Shown: positions 16,597 through 26,172, counted from the first letter of the stretch. The stretch is DNA of 64,000 nucleotides from Chryseobacterium gallinarum (GCF_001021975.1 NZ_CP009928.1:992001-1056000), one strand, 5' to 3'. Numbers and translations: made by a program. The notes: a model not told the origin generated them from the letters alone.

Positions 16597-17946
16597 ATGG
16601 CAAAACTGAAAACAGCATATTTCTGTCAAAACTGCGGAACCCAGTATCCCCAATGGATGGGGCAATGTAAAAATTGCGGACAATGGAATACTTTAGTTGA
16701 GGAGGTGGTGGAAAAACCTTCACACAGCGCACCTCCTTTCTCGAAGTCCAAGCAACATGTCATCAACATTATTGAGGTTGAAACCAGTGAAGAACCCAGA
16801 ATAAAAACACCTTCCGAAGAACTTAACCGCGTTCTGGGCGGTGGTATTGTTTTAGGCTCTGTTACCCTGATTGGCGGTGAGCCCGGTATTGGGAAATCAA
16901 CACTGCTGCTTCAGCTTGCCTTGAAAATGAAGAAAAAAATCTTCTATGTCTCCGGCGAGGAAAGTGCTTCTCAGATCAAAATGAGGGCAGATCGCTTAAC
17001 GGATGTTAAAAATCCCAATTGCTTTCTCTTTACCGAAACTTCATTGGAAAAAATCCTTCATGAAGCCAAAAAGCTGGAGCCGGATTTTGTGATCATCGAT
17101 TCTATACAAACCCTCCAATCCCAGCTTATTGAAAGCTCTCCCGGAACTGTTTCCCAAATCAGGGAATGCTCCAATGAGATTATCAAATACGCTAAAGAAA
17201 ACAATGTCCCTGTTTTCCTGGTTGGCCACATTACAAAAGATGGCCAGATTGCCGGCCCCAAAGTACTGGAACATATGGTGGATGTGGTTTTGAATTTCGA
17301 TGGAGACAGAAACCATCTTTTCAGATTGCTGAGAGCCAATAAAAACAGATTCGGCTCCACTTCTGAAATCGGAATTTATGAAATGATTTCCCAGGGGCTG
17401 AAGGAAATTAAAAACCCTTCGGAAATCCTTATCACCAAAAAATTTGAAGAACTTTCCGGAAATTCAGTAGCGGTCACCCTTGAAGGAAACAGGCCTATGC
17501 TTCTGGAAATTCAGGCGTTGGTAAGCACCGCCGTATACGGAACTCCACAAAGAAGCTCTACAGGATTTGACTCTAAAAGATTAAACATGCTTCTTGCCGT
17601 ACTGGAAAAAAGGGCAGGTTTTCAACTGGGAGCCAAAGACGTTTTCCTTAATATTACAGGAGGAATCAAAACAGATGATCCGGCATTGGACCTCGCAGTA
17701 GTAGCTTCCATCCTTTCTTCCAATGAAGATATTGCCATTTCCGAGCATTACTGCTTCGCCGGTGAAATTGGATTAAGCGGGGAAATCCGCCCGGTTGCAC
17801 AGATTGAACAAAGAATCACGGAAGCTGAAAAGCTCGGTTATGAAAAAATATTCGTTTCCAACCTCAACAAAATCCCGAAAAGGAAATTTGGAATCAGGAT
17901 TGAAGAAGTCAGTAAAGTAGAAGATTTCCATGAGAGACTTTTTTAG
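16597..17946 (+). CDS. radA: DNA repair protein RadA (Sms)
   Basis: 449-residue RecA-like ATPase that drives branch migration in recombinational repair. Four Cys (10, 13, 24, 27) form the N-terminal zinc finger CQNCG...CKNCG. The RecA-type Walker A GGEPGIGKST lies near residue 93, and the RadA-specific KNRFG motif near residue 249. The C-terminal Lon-protease-like domain (about 290-449) includes LDLAVVASILSS and GEIGLSGEIRPV, without being a protease. Full length for the family, no damage. It stands alone on the plus strand, divergent from the YceI gene. Confidence 0.97.
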   Translation: MAKLKTAYFCQNCGTQYPQWMGQCKNCGQWNTLVEEVVEKPSHSAPPFSKSKQHVINIIEVETSEEPRIKTPSEELNRVLGGGIVLGSVTLIGGEPGIGKSTLLLQLALKMKKKIFYVSGEESASQIKMRADRLTDVKNPNCFLFTETSLEKILHEAKKLEPDFVIIDSIQTLQSQLIESSPGTVSQIRECSNEIIKYAKENNVPVFLVGHITKDGQIAGPKVLEHMVDVVLNFDGDRNHLFRLLRANKNRFGSTSEIGIYEMISQGLKEIKNPSEILITKKFEELSGNSVAVTLEGNRPMLLEIQALVSTAVYGTPQRSSTGFDSKRLNMLLAVLEKRAGFQLGAKDVFLNITGGIKTDDPALDLAVVASILSSNEDIAISEHYCFAGEIGLSGEIRPVAQIEQRITEAEKLGYEKIFVSNLNKIPKRKFGIRIEEVSKVEDFHERLF

Positions 17947-18030
17947 TTTTTAAGTTTAAAAACTAAGAACGGAAAATGGAATCAGCACTTAATATGATTT
18001 TTTCATCTTTATAATTCATATCTTTATTCT

Positions 18031-18630
18031 ATGAATTACCTGGCTCATTCTTTTCTTTCCTTTACCGACGGGCAAATCGTAGGACAATTCCTGGAAGATT
18101 TCATCCGGAATAAAGACCGGTTTTCTTTCCCGAAAGATATTCAGGATGGCATTACCCTTCATAGAGCAATAGATACCTTTACGGATTCACATCCCGCCAT
18201 CCATGAAGCCAAAAAAGTTTTTTCTCCTTTGGTAAGGCTATACGCCGGTGCTTTCGTGGATGTTTCCATGGATTATTTTGTGGCCAATGACCTTTCCTTA
18301 CTCTCTTTAGCAGGCTGGAAAGCTCATTCTTTACGAGTGTATAAAGTTCTGAATGAACATGAACAATGGCTTCCTGAAAATCTCAAAAGAATGCTGGTCA
18401 AAATGGAACATGACGACTGGCTTTATAACTACCGGGAAGACTGGGGAATAAAGTTCAGTATCCAGAATGTTCTGAACAAAGCCCAATATCTGGGGAAGGA
18501 TATTCCTGTTTTTGAAGCGTTTTTAGAAAATAAAAATATCCTTCAGGAATATTATCATGATTTCTTCCCGGATCTGCAGTTGCATGTGTCAGGAATCAAT
18601 TCGCTTCTCCAGCTGGAAAATGATGTCTAA
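18031..18630 (+). CDS. acpH: Acyl carrier protein phosphodiesterase family protein
   Basis: 199 residues of the AcpH/DUF479 family, which removes the 4'-phosphopantetheine arm from ACP. The N-terminus MNYLAHSFLSFTDGQIVGQF, the FTDSHPA motif with the metal-binding Asp/His, and the VDVSMDYFVANDL segment match the family. It starts 84 bases after radA and is convergent with the DUF6702 gene, with only 7 bases between stops. The family symbol is used because the motifs agree; activity is inferred. Confidence 0.85.
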   Translation: MNYLAHSFLSFTDGQIVGQFLEDFIRNKDRFSFPKDIQDGITLHRAIDTFTDSHPAIHEAKKVFSPLVRLYAGAFVDVSMDYFVANDLSLLSLAGWKAHSLRVYKVLNEHEQWLPENLKRMLVKMEHDDWLYNYREDWGIKFSIQNVLNKAQYLGKDIPVFEAFLENKNILQEYYHDFFPDLQLHVSGINSLLQLENDV

Positions 18631-18637
18631 AATATGC

Positions 18638-19138
18638 TCAGAACTGTTTATACAGGTAACGGTTAGGATATGCCAGCTTTTCACTTTTTCTGTCTCCGTT
18701 CACAATAATATGAATGATATTGATCTGATCATCAAACAGATTATACAGAAAACTCACTGCTGCTTCAACTTTTTTAGGAGTTCCGGCCGGCTCAGATTCC
18801 AGGAAGACAGTAACAGATTCATGGTCCTCTTCATAGCCGATAAAGTTTACTTTCAAAAATTTATTATCGGATTTTAATTTAAAATATTCCTGACAGTACT
18901 TCTGTAAAGCTTCATTAAGCCTGGCTTTATATTTTTCATCATTAAAGTGGAAAGAACCACCGTATTTTTTTCCTAATCCATTTTCCAGATCATCCATGAA
19001 AAACCTTCCGGTCACTTCAAATGTTTTTGATTTTGAATTGTAATTGATTTCAACAGCCCCTACATGATACGGATGTTTCGCCTCTGTAAAAGACAGCAAA
19101 GAAAACACCGGAATCAGAAACAGCCATAAATTCTTCAT
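18638..19138 (-). CDS. DUF6702-type secreted protein
   Basis: 166 residues from the ATG at 19138 (MKNLWLFLIPVFSLLSF, signal peptide); an ATG four codons earlier at 19150 is an alternative. After cleavage near TEAKHPYH the mature protein has a HPYHVGAVEINYNSKSKTF start typical of a small periplasmic family found beside HupE-like and M1-peptidase genes in flavobacteria. The family's role is unknown. It is divergent from the HupE-like gene, sharing a ~70-base intergenic region that must hold both promoters. Confidence 0.75.
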   Translation of the reverse strand: MKNLWLFLIPVFSLLSFTEAKHPYHVGAVEINYNSKSKTFEVTGRFFMDDLENGLGKKYGGSFHFNDEKYKARLNEALQKYCQEYFKLKSDNKFLKVNFIGYEEDHESVTVFLESEPAGTPKKVEAAVSFLYNLFDDQINIIHIIVNGDRKSEKLAYPNRYLYKQF

Positions 19139-19207
19139 AAACCCTGACATAGAAATAAATTTGTCCGAAATTAATCATTATTTTCGTACGCATTATATTT
19201 TTACGTT

Positions 19208-19789
19208 ATGATGCAGGATTTTCTTTTTTATTTAAACCTTGGATGGGAACATATTATTTCCCTGGATGCGCTGGATCATCAGCTGTTTGTTCTGGCACTT
19301 ATTGCCGTTTATTCTTATAGTGACTGGAAAAAGATTCTGATTCTTGTAACGGCATTCACCATTGGCCATTCCATCACACTGGCTCTGAGTATTCTGGATA
19401 TCTTCCGGGTTCCATCCGATTGGGTAGAGTTTTTAATTCCTTTAACGATTGTAGTTACTTCCCTGGATAATATTCTCATGAAAAATCAAAAACAAACATT
19501 AATGCGGGCTAATTATTATCTTGCTCTTATTTTTGGTCTTGTTCATGGGATGGGTTTTGCCAATACAGCAAGGGTGATGATTGCCAAAAGCCAGAGTATT
19601 GCTGTTCCCTTACTTGGGTTTAACATAGGACTGGAACTTGGACAGATTGTAATTGTTTTTGCCATTTTAATTCTTCTTTTTATTTTGCTTAATATTTTTA
19701 AGGTGAATAAAAAAGACTGGGTGTTGTTTGTTTCATCCGGTGTATTTGCTTTGTCTTTAAAAATGACATTAGAAAGAATTCCTTTTTAA
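19208..19789 (+). CDS. HupE/UreJ-like integral membrane protein
   Basis: 193 residues with about six transmembrane helices. The pattern GWEHIISLDALDHQLFVLAL, FTIGHSITLALSIL and LALIFGLVHGMGFANTA carries the His residues in or near helices that mark the HupE/UreJ family, proposed to move nickel or cobalt. There are no urease or hydrogenase genes here, so a metal role is only a family guess. Its neighbours, DUF6702 and an M1 zinc peptidase, suggest a link to a secreted metalloprotein. It is followed 67 bases later by the peptidase. Confidence 0.8.
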   Translation: MMQDFLFYLNLGWEHIISLDALDHQLFVLALIAVYSYSDWKKILILVTAFTIGHSITLALSILDIFRVPSDWVEFLIPLTIVVTSLDNILMKNQKQTLMRANYYLALIFGLVHGMGFANTARVMIAKSQSIAVPLLGFNIGLELGQIVIVFAILILLFILLNIFKVNKKDWVLFVSSGVFALSLKMTLERIPF

Positions 19790-19825
19790 ACTTGAAATAT
19801 TTTCATTATTTCAATCACATATTCC

Positions 19826-19833
19826 TATCTTTG
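19826..19833 (+). promoter_or_regulatory. Candidate -7 box for the M1 peptidase gene
   Basis: TATCTTTG matches TAnnTTTG, 23 bases before the ATG at 19857, so the peptidase may be transcribed separately from the HupE-like gene. No clear -33 element. Confidence 0.4.
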
Positions 19834-19856
19834 GTAATTATTAAATCATTTCGGTT

Positions 19857-22244
19857 ATGAAACAAAAAGTTGTCATACTTTCACTTTCCATATTTGCTTA
19901 TACAGGTCTCACCGCACAAAATATCCAGAATAATCCAGGAAGCAACCACGGAAATAAATTTGAGCAACTAGGCTCTATCCTGCCAACACCCAACATTTAC
20001 AGAACAGCTTCCGGAGCACCGGGACACGGTTATTGGCAAAACAGGGCTGATTATAATATCACAGCATATCTGGATGAAGACAAACGAAACCTGAAAGGAT
20101 CGGAAACAGTTACCTATTATAATAATTCACCTGATGATCTGGATTATATCTGGCTTCAACTGGATGAAAATGAACATTCCAGCATCAGAAATGCAGGTTA
20201 TGACACCTCAACCGTTCTTCCTGCCTCTACTACCGATCAAAAACTCAAGCTAACGGAACTTCCCGTAAAAGATAATGGCTATGGAGTTCATCTTGAAAAA
20301 GTAACGGATGCCTCAGGGGTTCCCCTGAAGTATACAGTCAATAAAACAATGATGCGCATTGATCTTCCTAAAATATTAAAAAAGGGGGAAAAATTTATCT
20401 TTAAGATAGACTGGAACTACAATATCTCCAACAGAATCAAAATGGGAGGCCGCGGAGGCTACGAAAATTTCCCTGAAGATGGGAATGATCTGTATACGAT
20501 GACGCAATGGTATCCAAGAATGTGCGTATATAGTGATTTTCAGGGCTGGCAAAACCACCAGTTTACCGGAAGGGGAGAATTTGCGCTGGTCTTCGGTGAC
20601 TTTAAAGTTTCAATGAATGTACCGGCCGATCATATTGTGGGTGGTACCGGAGAATGCAAAAATTATGAACAGGTTTTAACTCCTGATCAGCTATCAAGAT
20701 ACAAAAAAGCGGAAAATGCATCCGAGCCTGTAGAAATCGTAACCCTGGATGAGGCCAAAAAGGCAGAAAAAAACCGTTCTAAACAAAGAAAGACCTGGGT
20801 TTTCGAAGCCAATAATGTAAGAGATTTTGCATGGACTTCTTCCAGGAAGTTTGTATGGGACGGGATGCGTGTAACGATTCCTGAAAACAATAACAAGGTA
20901 ATGGCCATGAGCTTTTATCCTAAAGAATCTTACGGCCTTTACCGGAAGTTCTCCACCAGGGCAGTAGCACACACCATCAAAACCTATTCAGAATTCACCA
21001 TCCCTTATCCATATCCTGTGGCCCAATCTGTAGAAGCTGCTAACGGAATGGAATACCCGATGATATGCTTCAATTTCGGAAGAACGGAAAAAGACGGCAC
21101 TTATTCAGAGGCTACCAAAAACGGAATGATTGGTGTAATCATTCACGAAGTAGGACATAATTTCTTTCCTATGATCATCAATTCGGATGAAAGGCAATGG
21201 GCATGGATGGACGAAGGACTGAATACCTTTACCGAATATCTTACGGAAGAAAAATGGGATAATAAGTTCCCTTCGAAAAGAGGCCCGGCCTGGACGATTG
21301 TGGATTATATGAAACTTCCGAAGGACCAGCTGGAGCCTATCATGAGCAATTCTGAAAATATTGTTCAATATGGCCCGAATGCCTATTCAAAACCTGCCAC
21401 AGGATTGAACATCCTCCGTGAAACCATTATGGGCAGAGAACTTTTTGATAAAGCTTTCAAAACCTATTCAAAAAGATGGGCATTCAAACATCCTGAGCCC
21501 GCAGATCTTTTCCGTACCATGGAAGATGCCAGTGGTGAAGACCTTGACTGGTTTTGGAGAGGTTGGTTCTATGGAACAGATCCTGTGGATATTGCTATTG
21601 ATAAAGTAACGGTAGCTACTCCTGATCTGGAAACCAATCCAAAGGCAGCAGCAGAAATCAAATATCAGGTTGAAAAGCCCCTTGCATCCAGCTTTGACGA
21701 TATTTCAAAAATAAGAAACAGGGAAGATAAGAACATTACCTTCTATGTAGATAAGGATAAAGAAGCCCAGGATTTCTATTACAGGTATGACAGAGGACAG
21801 GAAAAAGTGGATCTGAATAAGGAGTATACCCTTAAAACGGAAGCGTCCCTTCCTTTAGATGCCAGGGATAAAGAAAAGTTTAATAATATTACTGCTTACC
21901 AAATCGATTTTGTGAATAAAGGGGGTATGATCATGCCTATTATCCTTGAATTTACTTTTGAGGACGGCTCAAAGCTGTACGACAAATCTCCGGCCCAGAT
22001 CTGGAGACTGAACGAACAAAAGGTTTCAAAAACATATTATTTTGATAAGAAATTAAAGTCAATCCAGCTGGATCCAATGAGGGAAACCGCCGATATTGAT
22101 ACTTCAAACAACCATTGGAGCAACAACGGATCGGGTAATGAAACTTCGAAATTCCAACTCTTTAAACAAAAACAGGAAACAAACTCTGCAAGAGGTAGTT
22201 CAAACGGAAAAGTAAACCCGATGCAGGCAGCAGGAAAGAGTTAA
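19857..22244 (+). CDS. Secreted M1-family zinc metallopeptidase
   Basis: 795 residues with a signal peptide (MKQKVVILSLSIFAYTGLTAQ). The zinc site HEVGH is at residues 430-434 with the third ligand Glu453 in WMDEGLN, i.e. HEXXH-x18-E as in gluzincins. The substrate-amine motif of aminopeptidase N (GAMEN) appears as NGMEYP about 30 residues upstream, as in the flavobacterial M1 group. N-terminal beta domain about 40-340; C-terminal extension ends in a low-complexity Asn/Ser/Gly tail. Likely a periplasmic or surface aminopeptidase used in peptide nutrition. Followed by a terminator. Confidence 0.93.
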   Translation: MKQKVVILSLSIFAYTGLTAQNIQNNPGSNHGNKFEQLGSILPTPNIYRTASGAPGHGYWQNRADYNITAYLDEDKRNLKGSETVTYYNNSPDDLDYIWLQLDENEHSSIRNAGYDTSTVLPASTTDQKLKLTELPVKDNGYGVHLEKVTDASGVPLKYTVNKTMMRIDLPKILKKGEKFIFKIDWNYNISNRIKMGGRGGYENFPEDGNDLYTMTQWYPRMCVYSDFQGWQNHQFTGRGEFALVFGDFKVSMNVPADHIVGGTGECKNYEQVLTPDQLSRYKKAENASEPVEIVTLDEAKKAEKNRSKQRKTWVFEANNVRDFAWTSSRKFVWDGMRVTIPENNNKVMAMSFYPKESYGLYRKFSTRAVAHTIKTYSEFTIPYPYPVAQSVEAANGMEYPMICFNFGRTEKDGTYSEATKNGMIGVIIHEVGHNFFPMIINSDERQWAWMDEGLNTFTEYLTEEKWDNKFPSKRGPAWTIVDYMKLPKDQLEPIMSNSENIVQYGPNAYSKPATGLNILRETIMGRELFDKAFKTYSKRWAFKHPEPADLFRTMEDASGEDLDWFWRGWFYGTDPVDIAIDKVTVATPDLETNPKAAAEIKYQVEKPLASSFDDISKIRNREDKNITFYVDKDKEAQDFYYRYDRGQEKVDLNKEYTLKTEASLPLDARDKEKFNNITAYQIDFVNKGGMIMPIILEFTFEDGSKLYDKSPAQIWRLNEQKVSKTYYFDKKLKSIQLDPMRETADIDTSNNHWSNNGSGNETSKFQLFKQKQETNSARGSSNGKVNPMQAAGKS

Positions 22245-22256
22245 AAATTAATTTAT

Positions 22257-22288
22257 AAAAAGTATTCATAATCTGAATACTTTTTTTA
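22257..22288 (+). terminator. Terminator after M1 peptidase
   Basis: AAAAAGTATTCA / TGAATACTTTTT, 12-base stem with a TAATC loop, followed by a T run, 12 bases after the stop. Confidence 0.9.
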
Positions 22289-22332
22289 GTTTTGCCTATC
22301 GCAGCCACAAATTGATGAAATTACCTTAAAAA

Positions 22333-24210
22333 ATGAATACAACCTATCGCCCGGATATACAAGGATTAAGAGCTATTGCATTTTTACTTGTCTTCTTTTT
22401 TCATTTGAATAAAGACTGGCTTCCCGGAGGATTCTTGGGGGTTGATTTATTCTTTGTGATTTCTGGATTTTTAATGACCATGATTACCTTGGACGATATA
22501 GAAAAAAATAGATTTACATTTATTAATTTCTATATGAAAAGAATAAAGAGGATTACTCCTGCTTATTATGTTATGCTGTTTTTCGCTGCTTTTGTAGGAG
22601 CTTATTTATGGCAATATGCAGAAATGAAAGTTTTAAGAGAAACTATTATATCTTCTGGTCTGTTTATATCTAACCTAATATTTTCCAGAGGAAATAATTA
22701 CTTCGGAGCAAAAACCAGTGAAAACCCATTGCTCCACACCTGGTCACTTTCTATAGAAATGCAATTTTACATTTTTTTACCTTTTATTATTTATTTTTTC
22801 AGAAAGCACCTTGTAAAAGTTTTTATAATAATAATTGTATTTTTTACAATTTATGCAACTTATCAGATAGAATTTCAAAACCTTAAAACTGAAATGTATT
22901 TTTCACTTTTAAGTAGAATTCCCGAGTTCTTGATCGGTGGAGTTTATGCTTTGATCTTCAAAAAGGGGATTGATATACAACGAAAATATAATACTTTACT
23001 TTCTTTTGGAAGTTTAATTATTCTTTTGATTTGCTCGGTTTTCATTACCGAAGAAAGTCATTTTCCTGGGATTTTAGCACTTATTCCTTGTATGGCGAGT
23101 GCTAATCTATTAGTTCTTAAAAACAATGCTTTATCCGATTTTTTATCAACAAAAACACTGGTTTACATTGGTGAACTCTCCTATTCTCTTTATTTATGGC
23201 ATTTTCCAATAATGGCTTTTTTAAGATACAAAAATGAAAGTTATGGATTTAATGGGTTAGAAGTTATTTTCATTTCTGTTACCACATTTGTTCTGGCGTG
23301 GCTTTCTTATAACTTTATAGAAAACAAATTTCGAAAAATTACGGATGTTAAATTCTTTAAAGCATTTATTCCTTTGGGATTAATTGTTGCAGGGTTTTCA
23401 TACTTTCTGTTTAGTATAACAGGATATAAAAAGATTCCGAAAGTCTATTCAATACCTTTTTTTGGATTCCAATCTCATGGTATAGACAACATTGAAAAAT
23501 TTGGAGATTTAAGTAAAAATGATAGTATTGTTTTAATTGGCGATAGCCATGCTTTGATGTTGAAACCATTTCTTGATTATCTGGGGAAGGAAAATCATTT
23601 TTCTTATAAAACATTAACGTGTGATGCATATCCTGCAATAGAAGGGATAAAAGAAAGTGAAATATCTAAGGAAGGGCTTAAACATTATAGAGATGTCATG
23701 AAATTAGTGAAGCCAACAAAACAATTAATTGAAAGTGGCAATATCATCCTTATAAATAGTTATTCTTTTGTTAGGAATGAAAATAATAATGAGACCTATA
23801 ATAAAAGTATTAGCAATATTCCGTCTTTACAATTCGCTTTAGAAAAGCTGATTAATAGTTTAAGAAAAAATCAAAAAATAATTCTTTTAAATACATTCCC
23901 TGTTGTTTTGGATAAAAACCCATTAAAATTAAATAATGGATTTATCAAAAATAATGATTATAAATTCAAAAAAACGTGTTTAAATAATAACAATAAAAGT
24001 TATTTAGAAAATCTAGCTAATAAATACAAAAATGTTTATTTCTATGACATAAGCAAAAGTAAGATTTTCCAAACGGCACCTTACATTAATGATACGATTG
24101 CCTATTATAATGGGGGGCACATTAATACATTTGCTTCAATAAAACTTGCAAAAGATTTAGATAAGGACTTTATGGACTTTTTCAGAAAAGTTGAAAGAGA
24201 AAAAAATTGA
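22333..24210 (+). CDS. Acyltransferase 3 / SGNH membrane protein (OafA-like)
   Basis: 625 residues. The N-terminal ~350 residues are an Acyltransferase-3 domain: YRPDIQGLRAIAFLLVF, His in FFHLNKDWLPGGFLGVDLFF and RITPAYYVMLFF, with about ten membrane helices. A C-terminal extracytoplasmic SGNH-like domain (about 390-620) has the GDSHAL nucleophile motif and a late NGGHINTFASIKLA segment with the catalytic His. Such fusions O-acetylate surface polysaccharides. The second half is clearly more AT-rich than the flanking genes, with many Asn/Lys codons AAT/AAA, as is common for exchanged surface-antigen genes. It is flanked by terminators, so monocistronic. Confidence 0.92.
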   Translation: MNTTYRPDIQGLRAIAFLLVFFFHLNKDWLPGGFLGVDLFFVISGFLMTMITLDDIEKNRFTFINFYMKRIKRITPAYYVMLFFAAFVGAYLWQYAEMKVLRETIISSGLFISNLIFSRGNNYFGAKTSENPLLHTWSLSIEMQFYIFLPFIIYFFRKHLVKVFIIIIVFFTIYATYQIEFQNLKTEMYFSLLSRIPEFLIGGVYALIFKKGIDIQRKYNTLLSFGSLIILLICSVFITEESHFPGILALIPCMASANLLVLKNNALSDFLSTKTLVYIGELSYSLYLWHFPIMAFLRYKNESYGFNGLEVIFISVTTFVLAWLSYNFIENKFRKITDVKFFKAFIPLGLIVAGFSYFLFSITGYKKIPKVYSIPFFGFQSHGIDNIEKFGDLSKNDSIVLIGDSHALMLKPFLDYLGKENHFSYKTLTCDAYPAIEGIKESEISKEGLKHYRDVMKLVKPTKQLIESGNIILINSYSFVRNENNNETYNKSISNIPSLQFALEKLINSLRKNQKIILLNTFPVVLDKNPLKLNNGFIKNNDYKFKKTCLNNNNKSYLENLANKYKNVYFYDISKSKIFQTAPYINDTIAYYNGGHINTFASIKLAKDLDKDFMDFFRKVEREKN

Positions 24211-24220
24211 CTTTAATTAT

Positions 24221-24247
24221 AAAAGCCGGAAAATTCCGGCGTTTTTT
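24221..24247. terminator. Bidirectional terminator
   Basis: GCCGGA / TCCGGC stem (24225-24240) with an AAAT loop, followed by GTTTTTT on the plus strand and by TTTTAT on the minus strand. It serves the acyltransferase and touches the end of the convergent response-regulator gene. Confidence 0.8.
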
Positions 24248-24944
24248 ATCCCAAATGTTCTCTTAAAGTCTTTTTATATGTTCTCCCCAGCGGAAGCTGT
24301 TCTCCGTTTTTCAGATAAACACTTCCGGAATCATAAGAGTTGATATGTTCTGATAATACAATATATGATTTATGGATTCTGATAAAACCAAAATCATGAA
24401 ACTTCTCTTCAAAATTAGACATCCTTTCAAGGATCATATATTTTTTGAGTGGAGTCATCAGCATAATATATTCCCCGAACCCCTGTATCCATAAAATGTC
24501 TTTCAGAAAAACCTTGTTCATCACATAATTGGATTTGAACATAATATAATCTTCCTGGTATCGATTATTGACTGAATTCTTAAACTGTAAAAAATCTTTT
24601 GCTTTATTAACGGCCTTTTTAAAAGTGTCAAAGTCTACAGGTTTCACCAGGTAATGGACAACATCAAGTTCAAAGGCTTTTACGGCATACTTTGATTCCA
24701 ATGTAAGAAAAATACATAACGGCCGGTCGGGAAGCTGCTGTAAAAGTTCTACTCCATTTATCCTTGGCATATTGATGTCAAAAATTACCAGATCCACCTG
24801 ATGGGTTTTAAGAAAATCCAATGCTTCTTCCGGATTCTGAAATGAAGCCAGCAGCTCAACATCTTGAATCTGCTCACAATATTGTTTTACCAACTGTAAT
24901 GCAGGGTATTCATCGTCAACATTAACGACAGTCAGATTAGCCAT
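24246..24944 (-). CDS. LytTR-family response regulator
   Basis: 232 residues. Receiver domain 1-120 with the acidic pair Asp10/Asp11, phospho-acceptor Asp56 in VIFDINMP, and Lys in YLVKPVDFD. C-terminal LytTR DNA-binding domain (about 135-232): FGFIRIHKSYIVLSEHI and the ending LPLGRTYKKTLREHL. It overlaps the kinase gene by 8 bases (24937-24944), so the two are translated together. It likely activates the divergent carboxylate-transport genes, but no LytTR repeat was identified with confidence. Confidence 0.93.
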   Translation of the reverse strand: MANLTVVNVDDEYPALQLVKQYCEQIQDVELLASFQNPEEALDFLKTHQVDLVIFDINMPRINGVELLQQLPDRPLCIFLTLESKYAVKAFELDVVHYLVKPVDFDTFKKAVNKAKDFLQFKNSVNNRYQEDYIMFKSNYVMNKVFLKDILWIQGFGEYIMLMTPLKKYMILERMSNFEEKFHDFGFIRIHKSYIVLSEHINSYDSGSVYLKNGEQLPLGRTYKKTLREHLG

Positions 24945-26049
24945 TCATATTAATTTTTAAAGCAATTTTATAATAATCATTTCCTTCCGGTCCGGAATGG
25001 AAGTCATATCTACCGGAATAGTATTTCTCTAAGATATGGATAATTGCTTCATTTCCCAATCCCTGATACCCTGTTTCAGCAAAATTCGCTCTATATTTCC
25101 CTACGGAATTGATAATTTCAAACAATAATTCCGAATGCTCCATTCTACAAGACAATCTGATAAAACTATGCTCCTCTTCCCCTATTGCAGAGTGTTTTAA
25201 GGCATTTTCAAATAAGGTGAGAAGTATGGAAGAGGGAATTTCAACAATATCAAAATCTTCCTGATCCTGGATATCAAAGGTAATATCTAGCCGGTTATTA
25301 TACTTCAACTGGTATAAAGCAGCCAGTGCCTTCAATGAAGAAAACTCCTGTGTGACACCTATTTTTTCTTTTCCGCTATCATAAATAATGTATTGCAAAA
25401 GCTTACTCAGTTGTAAAATGGAATCAGAGGTTTTCTCTGAGGAAGTAAAACTATTGGCATACATATTATTAAGGGTATTCAGCAGAAAATGGGGATTCAG
25501 TTTCGATTTCAGAAGATCAAGATACAGCTGGTCCTTCTCTTCTCCCAGTTCTTTAAAATCCTGTTCAATCAGGAATTTATCCTTTGTAATCCCAAGAAAT
25601 GAAGCGACAAGAATTACAATTCCCTGGGCGGTATAGACGTTGTATAAAAATTTTGTGTTGGATAGCGTCTCATTAAATCTCATATTAAATACTGCCGGCT
25701 CCAGTAGAATTCTAAAAAGGCTCGACACGAGAAAGCAGATAAAAGCAAATAAAATAAACTCAGGGTATTTATTGGAAAGATAAAAGCGGGGAACGAGATA
25801 AAAGTACACCAGATAATAAATCCCGACATTGAAAATGATCACAAATAATACCGACCATATGAGCTCCGGTACATCTAAAAAGTAATTTTCGGTAAAAAAA
25901 GTGATGATTAAAAAGAATAAAAAGAACAAAGCGTGCTGAAAGTTCAGCAGAAATCCCCAGTGATATTCCATCAGCCTTTTCAAAATCCTACCGTTAAGTA
26001 AAATTCTGAAAACCAACAATATAAATATAATATTGATAATAAAAAACAT
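24937..26049 (-). CDS. LytS/YehU-type sensor histidine kinase
   Basis: 370 residues. About five transmembrane helices fill residues 1-155, with very little extracytoplasmic sequence, so the signal may be sensed in the membrane or via a transporter. The His_kinase (PF06580-type) box LKSKLNPHFLLNTLNNMY carries the phospho-accepting His187. The ATPase part has LFENALKHS (N box) and the GLGNEAIIHIL glycine motif near the C-terminus. It is the first gene of the kinase-regulator operon, divergent from the DUF2490 and citrate-transporter genes, an arrangement often seen for transporter-controlling two-component systems. Confidence 0.93.
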   Translation of the reverse strand: MFFIINIIFILLVFRILLNGRILKRLMEYHWGFLLNFQHALFFLFFLIITFFTENYFLDVPELIWSVLFVIIFNVGIYYLVYFYLVPRFYLSNKYPEFILFAFICFLVSSLFRILLEPAVFNMRFNETLSNTKFLYNVYTAQGIVILVASFLGITKDKFLIEQDFKELGEEKDQLYLDLLKSKLNPHFLLNTLNNMYANSFTSSEKTSDSILQLSKLLQYIIYDSGKEKIGVTQEFSSLKALAALYQLKYNNRLDITFDIQDQEDFDIVEIPSSILLTLFENALKHSAIGEEEHSFIRLSCRMEHSELLFEIINSVGKYRANFAETGYQGLGNEAIIHILEKYYSGRYDFHSGPEGNDYYKIALKINMNG

Positions 26050-26164
26050 CTAAAATATCCAATTTTCAATCTTTCAAATATAAGGCCTTTTTTATCCGGG
26101 ATTGCAGTTCACTGATAAAAACTGTCATTGATTGAAAAATAAATTCACGGCCCCTTCTTATAAA

Positions 26165-26172
26165 TATATTTG
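26165..26172 (+). promoter_or_regulatory. Candidate -7 box for the DUF2490-citM transcript
   Basis: TATATTTG matches TAnnTTTG, 28 bases before the ATG. It has no good -33 partner, as expected if an activator such as the divergent LytTR regulator is needed. A CAGTTcactgataaaaACTG dyad (26106-26124) is a possible operator but was not matched to a known LytTR consensus. Confidence 0.4.

Noticed and set aside
17943..17966. AT-only hairpin after radA as terminator
   Set aside because: An 11-base stem exists with a two-base loop but no T run, so it is too weak to call.
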